From assembly GCA_031376885.1 (NCBI GenBank), contig JANMEL010000263.1:4510-68509 (forward strand): DNA of 64,000 bases, written 5' to 3'. Within the stretch, counting starts at the first letter, position 1. Every line of letters begins with the position of its first letter. Made by a program: the position numbers and the translations under genes. The stretch is from Chamaesiphon sp031376885 (GTDB taxonomy: Bacteria; Cyanobacteriota; Cyanobacteriia; Cyanobacteriales; Chamaesiphonaceae). Positions 1 to 9,196 of this stretch are shown in pieces. The notes under the pieces were generated by a model. The model did not search any database. It was not told the origin of the DNA and saw only the letters and a program-made list of their open reading frames with translations.

Positions 1-156
1 CCTGTGAAATTCCATCGTTACCTAATCCAAGCCGAGCAGTCACGAATTAAAGCTGATTATGATGCCACGTCTAGATCGACTGAGCTAGAAGCTACCGAAC
101 AAATTAGCCGTGCTGAAGAATTTCTCATCTTAGCTCAAGAGTTTCTCTTTAAGTAG
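1..156 (+). CDS. HEPN-like protein, 3' end only
   Basis: The reading frame is open from the first base of the window to a TAG at 154-156 and gives 51 C-terminal residues. The segment is charged and helical, with RIKADYD followed by an amphipathic helix containing EQISRAEEFL. This resembles the last two helices of HEPN/UPF0332 proteins, which in other genomes pair with minimal nucleotidyltransferases as toxin-antitoxin modules. The start and any catalytic motif lie upstream of the window, so the family call rests on the C-terminal pattern only. Confidence 0.55.
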   Translation, partial: PVKFHRYLIQAEQSRIKADYDATSRSTELEATEQISRAEEFLILAQEFLFK

Positions 157-178
157 GGGTAATTCATGAATCGCCCCT
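155..178. terminator. hairpin after the HEPN-like gene
   Basis: An inverted repeat starts inside the TAG stop: AGGGG and AATTC on the left pair with GAAT and CCCCT on the right. It resembles the perfect hairpin at 55075-55098, so it may be a dispersed cyanobacterial palindrome that also serves as a terminator. No strong T-tract follows. Confidence 0.4.
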
Positions 179-224
179 ACCCTCAATTTAAGCAACTGCT
201 CGACTTGTGAGATCCGAGCAGATC

Positions 225-300
225 GTTGGCGTAAGCGCAAAGCGCAGGCGTTGCCAACGCGTAGCGTCTGCCTGAGCAGAAGCCTAGCCTCTGGCTAATC
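225..300. repeat. dispersed cyanobacterial palindromic repeat
   Basis: A hairpin with arms GTTGGC and GCCAAC (225-258) is followed by GCGTAGCGTCTGCCTGAGCA and a further partly palindromic stretch. The same GCGTCTGCC...AGCAGAGGCTACGCCAACG vocabulary recurs at 61530-61580, which supports a dispersed repeat family. No gene is visible in it. Confidence 0.5.
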
Positions 301-301
301 G

Positions 302-475
302 TCAAGATACCGCCATAGCAATAAACATTAATCCACCCACCAAGACAATTCCAACTATTGCAATTATGATAGAGTTGCGTTTCTGGCTGGGGGTAGTGGG
401 GTCAGCGGTATACATTTGAGGCTCAGTGGGAAAGTTATTTAACCTGCTATCACCGTCATTATTAATATAGGGCAT
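302..475 (-). CDS. small single-pass membrane protein
   Basis: Encodes 57 residues starting MPYINND. The first 33 or so residues are polar; one hydrophobic helix (IIIAIVGIVLVGGLMFIAMA) closes the protein, so it should be a tail-anchored or single-pass membrane protein. I chose the ATG at 475 because a GAGG Shine-Dalgarno-like stretch lies just upstream; a TTG at 490 would add five residues. I do not recognise a family. It is divergent from thiC and its riboswitch, with about 330 bases between. Confidence 0.5.
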   Translation of the reverse strand: MPYINNDGDSRLNNFPTEPQMYTADPTTPSQKRNSIIIAIVGIVLVGGLMFIAMAVS

Positions 476-803
476 CGATCGTAACCTCAATCAAATTTGA
501 ACCAATGTTATCGAAGTTTGCGACAAGTCAATACTCGATCGCGTTAAATATTTACAAATCCGATCGCGATTGGCCGAGATGGATTTATTTGTCATGGTGC
601 AATGTTGATAGTTAAAATATCATCAGGGGAAAGATGGACAAATATACCACCAATATCGGGTGACAATAACTTTTTAAAACAGTCTCGCAGTAGAGATTTG
701 CTATACACGATCGATCGACAAGAAGCCCCAGCTAGCGAATTGCTCAACAATTACTTGACAATCGGCGCAAATCTAGCTGTCAGTGTTAGAATTCATAACT
801 ATA

Positions 804-884
804 GCTAGGGGTGTCCGAAATCGATCGGGCTGAGAGCATACCCTCGCACCTGAGACTGGGTAATGCCAGCGGAGGGAAGCTGTT
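804..884 (+). promoter_or_regulatory. TPP riboswitch (THI box)
   Basis: The two conserved parts of the thiamine pyrophosphate aptamer are present and correctly ordered: GGGGTGTCC with GGGCTGAGAG near 808-836, then ACCTGAGACTGGGTAATGCC followed by AGCGGAGGGAAGC up to about 880. The aptamer ends about 20 bases before the thiC start. TPP binding should repress thiC, the known arrangement in many bacteria. The short gap and lack of a clear terminator hairpin fit control of translation, but that is inference. Confidence 0.93.
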
Positions 885-902
885 TATGATAGGAATTTTG
901 AT

Positions 903-2282
903 ATGCGTGCTGACTGGATTGCGAAACGTAGTGGACAAGCGAATGTGTCCCAAATGCACTATGCGCGAAAAGATGTAATCACTGAAGAGATGGATTATGT
1001 CGCCAAACGGGAAAACCTCCCCGTCGAGCTGATTAGATCTGAGGTTGCTCGTGGGCGGATGATTATCCCCGCGAATACCAATCATCCTAATTTGGAGCCG
1101 ATGGCGATCGGCATTGCTTCTAAGTGCAAGGTGAATGCTAATATCGGTGCATCGCCTAGTTTTTCTAACATGCAGGATGAAGTAGATAAGCTTCACCTCG
1201 CTGTCAAATATGGCGCAGATACCGTTATGGATCTCTCCACAGGTGGTGGTAATCTAGATGATATTCGGATCGAAATCATCAAAAATTCCTCCGTGCCGAT
1301 CGGTACTGTACCTATTTACCAAGCCCTAGAAAGCGTCAACGGTAATATCGAAAAACTCACCCCCGATGACTTCCTCCACATCATCGAGAAACACGCCCAA
1401 CAAGGCGTAGACTACCAAACAATCCACGCGGGGATCCTGATCGAACACTTACCCCTAGTTCGCAACCGGATTACAGGTATCGTCTCTCGCGGTGGTGGGA
1501 TTCTAGCCCGCTGGATGCTACACCATCACAAGCAAAATCCCCTCTTTACCCACTTCGATGATATCGTCGAGATTTTCAAAAAGTGCGATGTCTCCTTCAG
1601 CTTGGGTGATTCCTTGCGCCCTGGTTGTACCCATGACGCTTCCGATGAGGCTCAACTCGCCGAACTCAAAACCCTCGGACAATTGACTCGTCGTGCTTGG
1701 AAAGATGACATCCAGGTGATGGTAGAAGGCCCAGGACACGTCCCAATGGATCAGATCGAGTTCAATGTCAAAAAGCAAATGGAAGAGTGCTCAGAGGCTC
1801 CCTTCTATGTGTTAGGGCCACTGGTAACTGATATCGCTCCTGGCTACGATCATATCACTAGCGCGATCGGTGCAGCAATGGCTGGCTGGTATGGTACCGC
1901 CATGCTCTGCTACGTGACTCCCAAAGAACACCTCGGTTTGCCTAATGCTGAGGATGTCAGAAATGGTCTGATTGCTTACAAAATTGCCGCTCACGCTGCC
2001 GATATCGCCCGTCACCGTCCAGGGGCACGCGATCGCGATGACGAGCTATCCCACGCCCGTTACAACTTCGATTGGAATCGTCAGTTTGAACTCTCTCTCG
2101 ATCCCGAACGTGCGAAGGAGTATCATGATGAAACTCTCCCCGCAGATATCTACAAAACTGCCGAATTCTGCTCGATGTGTGGCCCCAAATTCTGCCCGAT
2201 GCAAACTAAAGTCGATGCAGATGCACTTACCGAATTAGAGAAGTTCCTTGCCAAAGAACGCGAGCCTTCTAGCGTTGGTTAA
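903..2282 (+). CDS. thiC: phosphomethylpyrimidine synthase ThiC
   Basis: 459 residues, full length for the bacterial family. ThiC is a radical-SAM enzyme that rearranges 5-aminoimidazole ribotide to hydroxymethylpyrimidine phosphate, the pyrimidine half of thiamine. The C-terminal iron-sulfur motif is visible as C423-x2-C426-x4-C431 (CSMCGPKFC), and family blocks such as ADTVMDLSTGG, SRGGGILARW and EGPGHVPMDQ are intact. The ATG at 903 follows the TPP riboswitch directly, which supports both the start and feedback control by thiamine pyrophosphate. No other thiamine genes are adjacent. A strong hairpin follows at 2301-2333. Confidence 0.98.
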   Translation: MRADWIAKRSGQANVSQMHYARKDVITEEMDYVAKRENLPVELIRSEVARGRMIIPANTNHPNLEPMAIGIASKCKVNANIGASPSFSNMQDEVDKLHLAVKYGADTVMDLSTGGGNLDDIRIEIIKNSSVPIGTVPIYQALESVNGNIEKLTPDDFLHIIEKHAQQGVDYQTIHAGILIEHLPLVRNRITGIVSRGGGILARWMLHHHKQNPLFTHFDDIVEIFKKCDVSFSLGDSLRPGCTHDASDEAQLAELKTLGQLTRRAWKDDIQVMVEGPGHVPMDQIEFNVKKQMEECSEAPFYVLGPLVTDIAPGYDHITSAIGAAMAGWYGTAMLCYVTPKEHLGLPNAEDVRNGLIAYKIAAHAADIARHRPGARDRDDELSHARYNFDWNRQFELSLDPERAKEYHDETLPADIYKTAEFCSMCGPKFCPMQTKVDADALTELEKFLAKEREPSSVG

Positions 2283-2300
2283 TTAATAGAACTTGAAACC

Positions 2301-2333
2301 ATATCCCCGACTTCTCGAAGAAGTCGGGGATAT
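2301..2333. terminator. thiC terminator hairpin
   Basis: A perfect 15-base inverted repeat (ATATCCCCGACTTCT and its complement) with a 3-base loop CGA, followed by TTT, about 20 bases after thiC. Variants of the CCCCGACTTCT arm occur at 2454-2487 and 7048-7083, so the element belongs to a small family of terminator-like repeats. Confidence 0.8.
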
Positions 2334-2453
2334 TTTGCCTATAATTACTAATAATTAGATTCGATCGGATTGCTCAATTCGATGCAATCTTTGACTTAAC
2401 CGCCGAATATTTTGAGTGAGGATTTCTACTTTCAGAGTGTTATCATTTAAGTC

Positions 2454-2487
2454 ATATTCCCGACTTCAAAGAAGAAATCGAGAATAT
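2454..2487 (-). terminator. imperfect hairpin downstream of the phosphatase gene
   Basis: ATATTCCCGACTTC and GAAATCGAGAATAT form an imperfect stem just beyond the stop of the minus-strand phosphatase gene. It is a degenerate version of the thiC terminator repeat and probably ends minus-strand transcription. Confidence 0.5.
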
Positions 2488-2498
2488 ATTATAAGTTC

Positions 2499-3254
2499 TT
2501 ACAACTTGATCTTATTCGGTTCTATTTCCTTGGCAATGCGATCGAGATTGCGTTTTCGTTGCTTATTTGTAAATACATTAACTTGATAGACGATCGCATT
2601 AGTCATGTCTAAGGCGGTCATCCAACCGCTCTTGCGATGGTAGGCACCTGTTTCTATATTTAACCAACCTGGACCTTGGGCGACTTCTCCAGGGCTAATT
2701 CCTGGCAGTGTGAAGGTGATCGTGTGTCCGGTAACAATCGTTTTTTCGGGAAAGTAGGCAAACTGACTGCTAAAAAATTTCTCACGAATCCAGCAAAATT
2801 GTTCGTTATTTTGCTTGTCGATCGATTGAAAAGGATCGACTCCAGCATGAACCAAAAAGAAATCACCCAAATCTAAATAAGACGGCAAACTCGCAAACCA
2901 ATCGATATCTGATTGGGGAATTCCGGCATCGCCATAGCTCGCCAGTGTCGTATTACCACCTGATGGCAACCAGTGTCTTAGAGCCATTTCATCCAGATCG
3001 CCATCATTGAAAGAATGCAATAACATGATCTCATGATTGCCCATCAAACAGGGATGATTATTATCTCGAATCCATTTAACTACCTGGGCACTTTTTGGCC
3101 CTCGATCGATGATGTCACCCAGAAAATATAGTCGATCGTCCTGCTTGAGATCGCAAAAATTCACTAGCTGACGCATACCGTCATAGTGACCGTGAATATC
3201 TCCGATGACGATTTTTCTGGGCTTATTATTATGCTTTTGAAATAGATTAAACAT
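2499..3254 (-). CDS. metallophosphoesterase, PP2A/ApaH-like serine/threonine phosphatase
   Basis: 251 residues with the ordered metal-binding motifs of the calcineurin-like superfamily: GDIHG (18-22), GDIIDRG (46-52) and GNHE (72-75), plus later histidines in VHAG and TGHT. These bind two metal ions and cleave phosphomonoesters or diadenosine polyphosphates. The compact size and GDIIDRGP form match bacterial PP2A-like/PrpA-type phosphatases more than full-length ApaH. Substrate cannot be decided from sequence. It converges with thiC; the two are separated by hairpins. Confidence 0.88.
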   Translation of the reverse strand: MFNLFQKHNNKPRKIVIGDIHGHYDGMRQLVNFCDLKQDDRLYFLGDIIDRGPKSAQVVKWIRDNNHPCLMGNHEIMLLHSFNDGDLDEMALRHWLPSGGNTTLASYGDAGIPQSDIDWFASLPSYLDLGDFFLVHAGVDPFQSIDKQNNEQFCWIREKFFSSQFAYFPEKTIVTGHTITFTLPGISPGEVAQGPGWLNIETGAYHRKSGWMTALDMTNAIVYQVNVFTNKQRKRNLDRIAKEIEPNKIKL

Positions 3255-4077
3255 TGAAGTAGTAAATGATTGAGTGTGCCGATCGTTCCAACTGAAGATC
3301 CGCTGGCATTCAAAATGAAGAACAGATTTTGTGAATCAATATCCGCAAAGAGTCACATCATAGTTGCAAATAGTTACAGTATTTGCCTCCCTTGGGTCAT
3401 GACTAGACGATCGAGATCGAGTAACAACCGTTGAAAATGGCACCCCCTTAATGTAGCGTCACCTGTGGCAAATCTTGAATATTTAGTCTACTTGTCTTAA
3501 TATTACCCAATTTTAAGATTGTATAACTGAATTTTGTTTATCGATCGCTATATATCTAGAATTCTTGATTGTATTTTAATCTTGCAGATGAAATACAAAA
3601 ATCTATTAGGTATATAAGGGCTACTCGATCGAAGTTAAATTATCGGTGGGGAGCATCAAAATTGGCCGCGCAGAGCTAATTGTCATGAAATCATCACAAT
3701 TTGAGTTGCTGTAATGGCGCAAACCCGTCAAGCAGCGGAGATCGATCGCGATCCCCCCTTGACTAATAGGGGCAAAGTTTTGTTAGATAGTAGACATACG
3801 GCACAATTGATTAATAACTAGTCGGAGGAAAGTAACCTACTTTAACTCTGCACTATAATTTTTCTAACTGAGTGGTAATAATAAACGCAATTTAGTCACC
3901 TGTGAGTCCTGGGTCGATCGACAAAGGACATTGGGATCGAATCTTAATCTACAGATTAAAGATCCTTGGCTGGAGATACTATTGAATCCCCAACGTCAAG
4001 CAGACAAGTTTTATTGGGTGACAACACGTGTAAATGAAAATCTTAGCATTAGGAATTTACAATTTACGCTTTATATT
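3255..4077. other. 823-base spacer, no gene recognised
   Basis: This AT-rich stretch lies between the phosphatase start (minus strand) and the DUF4912 start (plus strand), so it should contain both promoters. An open frame extends upstream of the DUF4912 gene to a TTG at 3931, but that extension has no Shine-Dalgarno sequence and looks unrelated to the protein. No RNA gene or repeat was recognised. Confidence 0.5.
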
Positions 4078-4089
4078 GGAGGTCGGATC

Positions 4090-5322
4090 GTGACGACAGA
4101 AAACTCATTAGAAGAAATGACTCTCAGACAGCTACGACGTGTAGCCAGTGCCTGTGGAGTCTCCCGCTATAGCCGGATGCGGAAAGCCCAACTTTTGGCA
4201 GAAATTCAAAAAGTCCAGAATAATCGACCAACTCACATTTTATCTACACAATCGGAGGCACAATTAGAAGTGGAAGCAAAGAAATTTGAACTCGGACTAG
4301 CTGTAGATCTAACTGCGGAACAACTAGCAGATGTAGATGAAGAATTTGGAGATCTACCTGGTGGTTATGGCGAAAGTAGAGTTGTTTTACTACCTCGCGA
4401 TCCACAGTGGGCATATGCTTATTGGGACATTTCGATCGAGCACAAAAACGAGCTACGTCAACAGGGCGGTCAACAGCTAGCTCTGCGAATTTATGATATC
4501 ACTGATATCGATTTAAACTTCCAAAGTCCTCATAGTATTCAAGAATACGCGCTAGATGAGATGACTCGTGAATGGTACTTGCCAATTCCAGTCAGCGATC
4601 GCTCTTATACGATCGATATCGGCTATCGTTGTGGTGATGGTCGTTGGTTAGTGTTAGCTCGATCGGCCTCGATTAGCATTCCACCTGTTTATCCTTCTGA
4701 CTGGGTAGAAGATATCTTCATCACTGTACCGTGGGAAGAAGATCTGGCTGGCAAAACCTTTGTTCAACTCGTGCCTCCGAGCCGCAAACCGATCGAAGCT
4801 AGCGACAGTACTCAAACAGGAACTACCGAGCGCAATCAGATCTACGATCGCATCTTTGGAGTCTCCGAATCAGCGGAATTCATGCGTATCGATGGCTCGA
4901 TCTACGGCTCTATGCAGCACTTACCTAGTGAGTCTATGAGTTCCTTCGTTTTCCCCTCTGGAGTGGGTATGTGGGCACTTCCAACCGCCTCTGGTGTGAA
5001 TATGTCGGGCGTAGGCATGTCGGGAATTGGGATCGCTGGAAATCGCGAGCGTCAATTCTGGTTGGTTGCTGATGCCGAACTCATTGTGTACGGTGCAACC
5101 GAACCTGATGCTAAAGTAACGATCGGCAACAGACAAATCGAGCTGAATCCTGATGGTACTTTCCGCTTCCAGATGTCTTTCCAAGATGGGAATATCGACT
5201 ACCCGATTATTGCAGTAGCCAAAGACGGCGAGCAATCTCGATCGATCCACATGACTTTCGACAGATCCACTCTCTCGCGAAACACTAACACCAAGGAAGA
5301 AGCCAAGGCTGAATGGTTTTAG
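4090..5322 (+). CDS. DUF4912 domain-containing protein
   Basis: 410 residues from a GTG at 4090. A perfect GGAGGT ribosome-binding site at 4078-4083 fixes this start, which a longer TTG-started frame would miss. Residues 6-45 (EEMTLRQLRRVAS..GVSRYSRMRKAQLL) look like a SAP/Rho-N helix-extended-loop motif that may bind nucleic acid. The DUF4912 core follows with LPRDPQWAYAYWDIS, a signature shared by cyanobacterial and some Firmicute proteins. A glycine/methionine-rich linker (roughly 290-330) precedes a last beta-rich segment. The function of the family is unknown. Confidence 0.85.
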   Translation: MTTENSLEEMTLRQLRRVASACGVSRYSRMRKAQLLAEIQKVQNNRPTHILSTQSEAQLEVEAKKFELGLAVDLTAEQLADVDEEFGDLPGGYGESRVVLLPRDPQWAYAYWDISIEHKNELRQQGGQQLALRIYDITDIDLNFQSPHSIQEYALDEMTREWYLPIPVSDRSYTIDIGYRCGDGRWLVLARSASISIPPVYPSDWVEDIFITVPWEEDLAGKTFVQLVPPSRKPIEASDSTQTGTTERNQIYDRIFGVSESAEFMRIDGSIYGSMQHLPSESMSSFVFPSGVGMWALPTASGVNMSGVGMSGIGIAGNRERQFWLVADAELIVYGATEPDAKVTIGNRQIELNPDGTFRFQMSFQDGNIDYPIIAVAKDGEQSRSIHMTFDRSTLSRNTNTKEEAKAEWF

Positions 5323-5326
5323 TCTA

Positions 5327-5361
5327 GGGGATAGGGGATAGGGGATAGGGGATAGGGAATA
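5327..5361. repeat. (GGGGATA)4-GGGAATA heptamer array
   Basis: Five tandem heptamers directly after the DUF4912 stop, followed by a C/T-rich tract up to about 5450. Runs of four G spaced by ATA meet the G-quadruplex consensus. It lies between two convergent genes, where a structured element could help end transcription. Confidence 0.85.
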
Positions 5362-5440
5362 GGGAAGATAATATATCCTTCCCCCTCTCTCCCCCTCTCT
5401 CCCTCCTCCCCCTCTCCCCCAGTCCCCCCCTCTCCCATCC

Positions 5441-5920
5441 CTACCCCAGCCGCATAGTACATTCAAGGATCAGGCGTTGATTTTCGATCGCGTAGGGTTG
5501 AATTTCGAGGGCAGAGCGAAAAGCATCGATCGCGTCTAAATAGTTGCCCAGAGCGGCATGACACAGCCCCAAACCGTGGAGCGCGCCAAAATGAACTGGA
5601 TTGAGCTGGAGTGCGACTTGACAATCAGCGATGGCGCGATCGTAATTGCGATCGACAAATCCGAGTACCGCGCGTCGATTCCAAGCTTCCGCAAAATCCG
5701 GTAAAGCATCAATCAAATTATCCAAAATCAAACTAGCAGCAGCGACATTACCCTCCGCCAAAAGTTTTTCACTAGCTTCAATTTGTTCGAGGGGAATCTT
5801 GCCTTTTTGCCAGAACCAAATCCGCCAAAGTTGCCTAGTAGCTCGATCCCGAAGATCGGGATTATTACTCTTTAGATCTAGGAGTAATTTATCAATTAAA
5901 GTTTGATTCATATCATCCAT
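5441..5920 (-). CDS. TPR repeat protein
   Basis: 159 residues. The N-terminal 50 residues are charged and helical (a LLLDLKSNNPDLRDRATRQLWRIWF segment). From about residue 55 to 150 there are three tetratricopeptide repeats with the usual A-x2-GR/L-x-Y and A-x3-F pattern, for example AEAWNRRAVLGFVDRNYDRA and FGALHGLGLCHAALGNYLDA. TPR arrays are protein-binding scaffolds; the partner is unknown. An ATG at 5911 is an alternative start. It is convergent with the DUF4912 gene and divergent from the M48 peptidase. Confidence 0.8.
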   Translation of the reverse strand: MDDMNQTLIDKLLLDLKSNNPDLRDRATRQLWRIWFWQKGKIPLEQIEASEKLLAEGNVAAASLILDNLIDALPDFAEAWNRRAVLGFVDRNYDRAIADCQVALQLNPVHFGALHGLGLCHAALGNYLDAIDAFRSALEIQPYAIENQRLILECTMRLG

Positions 5921-6063
5921 CGTAGCAATTCGACCTACTTAAAATCAATATTCACTCTCAGGTATCGAATCTGATGGTCGCCAGACACCCACCGATGCAC
6001 ATAGTATAATAGAGGTATCGATCGAGATCCAACTTTACTCAACCATACCCCAAACCCATTCAT

Positions 6064-7044
6064 ATGGCTACTTACCCAGGTATTTCGAGCGAAGCTTTCA
6101 AACACCCACTCGATTTGCAAGCGGAACAGGCTTTGCGTAGTGTGCCCGGATTCAATCTAGTGGCGAGCAAGTTTGTCGAATTTATCTATGAGCGTCCTCA
6201 ATTAGTATATCTGATGGCGAACAGCATTCAAGCTGGCCCCAGACAATATTCGACGATCTATGGCATGTTTAGAGAATGCGTACGGGATCTCGATATCTAT
6301 CCCGAACCAATTTTATTTGTCAGTCAGAATGCCCAAGTAAATAGTTATGCAATGGGTCAAGAGCACCCTTATATTGTAATTAACACTGGCTTATTGGATC
6401 TGCTCAACGAAGATGAGATTAGAACAGTTCTGGCTCATGAATTGGGGCATATCAAATGTGGGCATACAATCCTGATTCAGATGGCGATGTGGGTGCTCAA
6501 TGCCGCCTCAACTATTGGTGAGATGACTTTTGGATTAGGAAATATTATCAGTAATGGGTTGATTTTGGCATTTTATGAGTGGAGAAGAAAAGCCGAACTT
6601 TCTGCCGATCGAGCCGCACTTCTGGTCATGGAAAATCCCCGCACTGTGATGACAACCATGATGAAAATATCTGGAGGTAGTGCCAAGTTTATCAATGAAT
6701 GCAGTCTGGATGAATTCATCAAACAGTCAGAAAATTATCGAAATTTGGATACAGATGGGCTAAATCAAATCTATAAAGCTTTGATGTATTCGGGGGTAAA
6801 TGGGATGTTGAGTCACCCATTTCCCGTCGAACGAATTCATTATATCCAAGAGTGGGCAAATTCGAGCGATTATCAAGATATTCGGCAGGGCAATTATCCA
6901 CGGGTGAGTGTGGAAACATCTACTACGACTGGATCCACCACTAGTGAAGCCGATTCGCCAGAGGCGACGCTGCGCGAACGACTGAAACGAGAGATCGAGG
7001 AACTCCAGCGCGAAATAGATCGACAAAAATCGCGAAATAAATAG
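6064..7044 (+). CDS. M48 family zinc metallopeptidase
   Basis: 326 residues. The zinc site is complete: H125-E-L-G-H129, with the third ligand E178 in RRKAELSADRAAL, the usual M48 spacing. Around the active site are short hydrophobic segments (MAMWVLNAASTIG, LGNIISNGLILAFY) that may touch or cross the membrane. The last 40 residues are a charged coiled-coil tail (LKREIEELQREIDRQ). Compared with HtpX the N-terminal membrane helices are missing, so this belongs to the shorter M48 group common in cyanobacteria. The role is presumably protein quality control, but no substrate is known. Confidence 0.9.
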   Translation: MATYPGISSEAFKHPLDLQAEQALRSVPGFNLVASKFVEFIYERPQLVYLMANSIQAGPRQYSTIYGMFRECVRDLDIYPEPILFVSQNAQVNSYAMGQEHPYIVINTGLLDLLNEDEIRTVLAHELGHIKCGHTILIQMAMWVLNAASTIGEMTFGLGNIISNGLILAFYEWRRKAELSADRAALLVMENPRTVMTTMMKISGGSAKFINECSLDEFIKQSENYRNLDTDGLNQIYKALMYSGVNGMLSHPFPVERIHYIQEWANSSDYQDIRQGNYPRVSVETSTTTGSTTSEADSPEATLRERLKREIEELQREIDRQKSRNK

Positions 7045-7047
7045 ACG

Positions 7048-7083
7048 ATATACCCCCGACTTCTCCAGCAGTCGGGTATATAT
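7048..7083. terminator. bidirectional terminator between M48 peptidase and thioredoxin
   Basis: ATATACCCCCGACTT and the partly complementary GTCGGGTATATAT form a stem in the 49-base gap between two convergent stops. It is a variant of the thiC terminator repeat. Confidence 0.7.
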
Positions 7084-7093
7084 TATCGATCGT

Positions 7094-7420
7094 TTACAAA
7101 AACTGTTGAAGCCTGTCTACCAGCCGATCCGCCTGAAGGACTCCTTCGATCCGATCGACAGGCGCACCATCTTTAAATACTACCAAAGTCGGTAATGCTT
7201 GAATGCGATGGTCGGAGGCGATTTGAGGATAGCGATCGGTATCGATCTTAATAATCCTTATTTGACCATTTAATTGAACATTGACACGTTCCAAGATATC
7301 CGCCATCATCTTACATGGGCCGCACCAAGTAGCGTAGAAGTCCACCAAAACGGGTAGATCGCTATTGGCGATCGCATCTTCAAAGCTCGTAAATTGTTGG
7401 GTAGTTGCCACGGTCATCAT
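7094..7420 (-). CDS. trxA: thioredoxin
   Basis: 108 residues, full thioredoxin length, with the redox motif W32-C33-G-P-C36 in DFYATWCGPCK and the cis-proline loop ALPTLVVF. It reduces protein disulfides in the cytoplasm, using electrons from thioredoxin reductase. Three starts are close together (ATG 7420, ATG 7417, GTG 7411) behind a single GAGG, so the N-terminus is uncertain by up to three residues. The gene stands alone and is divergent from aqpZ. The symbol is the generic one; cyanobacteria have several thioredoxin types. Confidence 0.93.
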   Translation of the reverse strand: MMTVATTQQFTSFEDAIANSDLPVLVDFYATWCGPCKMMADILERVNVQLNGQIRIIKIDTDRYPQIASDHRIQALPTLVVFKDGAPVDRIEGVLQADRLVDRLQQFL

Positions 7421-7656
7421 CCTCAGTCAAAGATTTTATACTCACTATTGTCGATCGTAAACAATTTCTAGGCTCAAAAAGCTGAAATTTCATCGAACTT
7501 AATAGAAAATTAAGTATGGGAGCGAATAATAACTAGATGATAATGCTCGATCTTTGGACCCAAAATACAGCAATAATGCCGATTTTTTGTCAAACCAATT
7601 GACAAATAGCGATCGGATCGAAGATTATCTAGGATGCTCTTCTGTCTGTAAGGTCA

Positions 7657-8466
7657 ATGAATATTCCTTTAAGAAAACGTTGTATTGCTGAATTTATCGG
7701 CACATTTTGGTTAGTTTTGGGTGGCTGTGGTAGTGCCGTACTTGCCGCAGCTTATACAGAAGTCAATCTTCAAGGAGCGACGGATACCAAAGCCGCCGCT
7801 GCTGCTTCATTAGGGATCGGTACCATCGGCGTGTCATTCGCTTTTGGCTTGACAGTGTTGACGATGGCGTATGCAATCGGACACATCTCTGGTTGTCACC
7901 TCAATCCTGCGGTATCTTTTGGATTGTGGGCAGGCAAGAGATTTCCCGCATCTGAGCTTCTCCCTTATATTATTGCCCAAGTGAGTGGCGCGATCGTCGC
8001 ATCATTACTGATTTATGGGATTGCCTTGGGGAAAACTGGTTACGGATTGTCGGGAACTGGTCCGTTAGCAACTAATGGATTTGGGGTTCATTCACCCCAA
8101 GGGTATACGTTGTTGTCGTGCTTTTTGATTGAACTAGTGATGACGTTTATGTTCTTATTAGTGATCTTAGGTGCTACCGATCGCCGCGCACCTCAAGGAT
8201 TTGCGCCAATTGCGATTGGTTTGATGCTGACATTGATTCACTTGATTAGTATTCCCGTAACAAATACTTCGGTAAATCCAGCTCGTAGTACTGGCCCTGC
8301 CATCTTGGTGGCAGTCATGGGCAAAACCGAGTTATTGGGGCAAGTATGGTTATTTTGGATAGCTCCAATTCTGGGGGCGATCGCCGCTGGATACCTATAC
8401 AATACTATCTTTGAAGCACCTCTAGCACCAGAACGCACTGAGGCTAGAATCAAAAGCAATCTGTAA
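7657..8466 (+). CDS. aqpZ: aquaporin Z
   Basis: 269 residues with six hydrophobic segments and both pore motifs, NPA at 83-85 (CHLNPAVSFG) and NPA at 207-209 (SVNPARSTGPA). The residue before the conserved arginine filter position and the AEFIGTFWLV first helix are typical of AqpZ water channels rather than glycerol facilitators. It is somewhat longer than E. coli AqpZ because of an alanine-rich loop after helix 1 and a polar tail. It transports water across the plasma membrane and takes part in osmotic adaptation. Confidence 0.94.
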   Translation: MNIPLRKRCIAEFIGTFWLVLGGCGSAVLAAAYTEVNLQGATDTKAAAAASLGIGTIGVSFAFGLTVLTMAYAIGHISGCHLNPAVSFGLWAGKRFPASELLPYIIAQVSGAIVASLLIYGIALGKTGYGLSGTGPLATNGFGVHSPQGYTLLSCFLIELVMTFMFLLVILGATDRRAPQGFAPIAIGLMLTLIHLISIPVTNTSVNPARSTGPAILVAVMGKTELLGQVWLFWIAPILGAIAAGYLYNTIFEAPLAPERTEARIKSNL

Positions 8467-8520
8467 TCCAATTGGGGCGGGCACATTTCGGCTACGCTCA
8501 ATGGCCGCAAGACTACGCCC

Positions 8521-9105
8521 CTACTTGGTGTCGGGATCTATAATTTCAAATTGGACTTGACGATATAGATCTGCGACGGAAATTTCTAGATCGATTGATT
8601 CCAAGTGCAATCGATCGTCTAAATTATATTCTGACAATACCCATTGCCCTCGATCGTTGCGGCGAAATACTTCTATTATTGGTTCGTTGACATTTACCAA
8701 TACATACTCTTTAAATGCTAGAAATTGGCGGTATCTAGCAAACTTTGCACCTCGGTCGATTGCTTCTGTTGATGGCGATAGTACTTCGATAATCAAGCAC
8801 GGAAATCGGACGTATTGAGGATCGTTATCACTATCATCACAAGTTACGACCACATCGGGATAAAAATACTTGCGACCTAGTTCTACTTGAACTTTGACAT
8901 CAGAAATATACACATCACAATTGCGATTGAGTAGTAGATCGTCTAGAGTTTTGAAGAAATTTCCGCAAATTCGATTGTGATTGCGAGTTCCGCCGCTCAT
9001 GGCGACTACCTCACCATCCCAATATTCATGTCGTCCCTCTTGGGTGGGTTCCCAAGCTAGATATTCGGCTGCGGTCATTAATAATCGATCTGACAAAGCG
9101 ACCAT
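8521..9105 (-). CDS. Uma2 family endonuclease (DUF820)
   Basis: 194 residues. The family pattern is clear: YLAWEPTQEGRHEYWDGEVVAMSGG near the N-terminus, then the PD-(D/E)XK-like core with PDVVVTCDD and LIIEVLSPSTEAIDRGAKF, where D, E and K are the putative catalytic residues. Uma2 proteins are found in tens of copies per cyanobacterial genome and their biological role is not settled; nuclease activity is inferred from the fold. It is convergent with aqpZ. Confidence 0.9.
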   Translation of the reverse strand: MVALSDRLLMTAAEYLAWEPTQEGRHEYWDGEVVAMSGGTRNHNRICGNFFKTLDDLLLNRNCDVYISDVKVQVELGRKYFYPDVVVTCDDSDNDPQYVRFPCLIIEVLSPSTEAIDRGAKFARYRQFLAFKEYVLVNVNEPIIEVFRRNDRGQWVLSEYNLDDRLHLESIDLEISVADLYRQVQFEIIDPDTK

Positions 9106-9196
9106 AATTACATTCAGGAATGGATTATATTGATATAATACTAGGAAAGTAGATGCGATCGATAAATCTCATCTACTTTTCTAAGTCTAGATTTAT

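Noticed and set aside
602..808. 68-residue ORF before thiC
   Set aside because: It runs into the TPP riboswitch, has no clear ribosome-binding site and no family pattern.
786..1196. 136-residue minus-strand ORF over the riboswitch and thiC start
   Set aside because: Antisense to a certain gene and shows no protein-like pattern.
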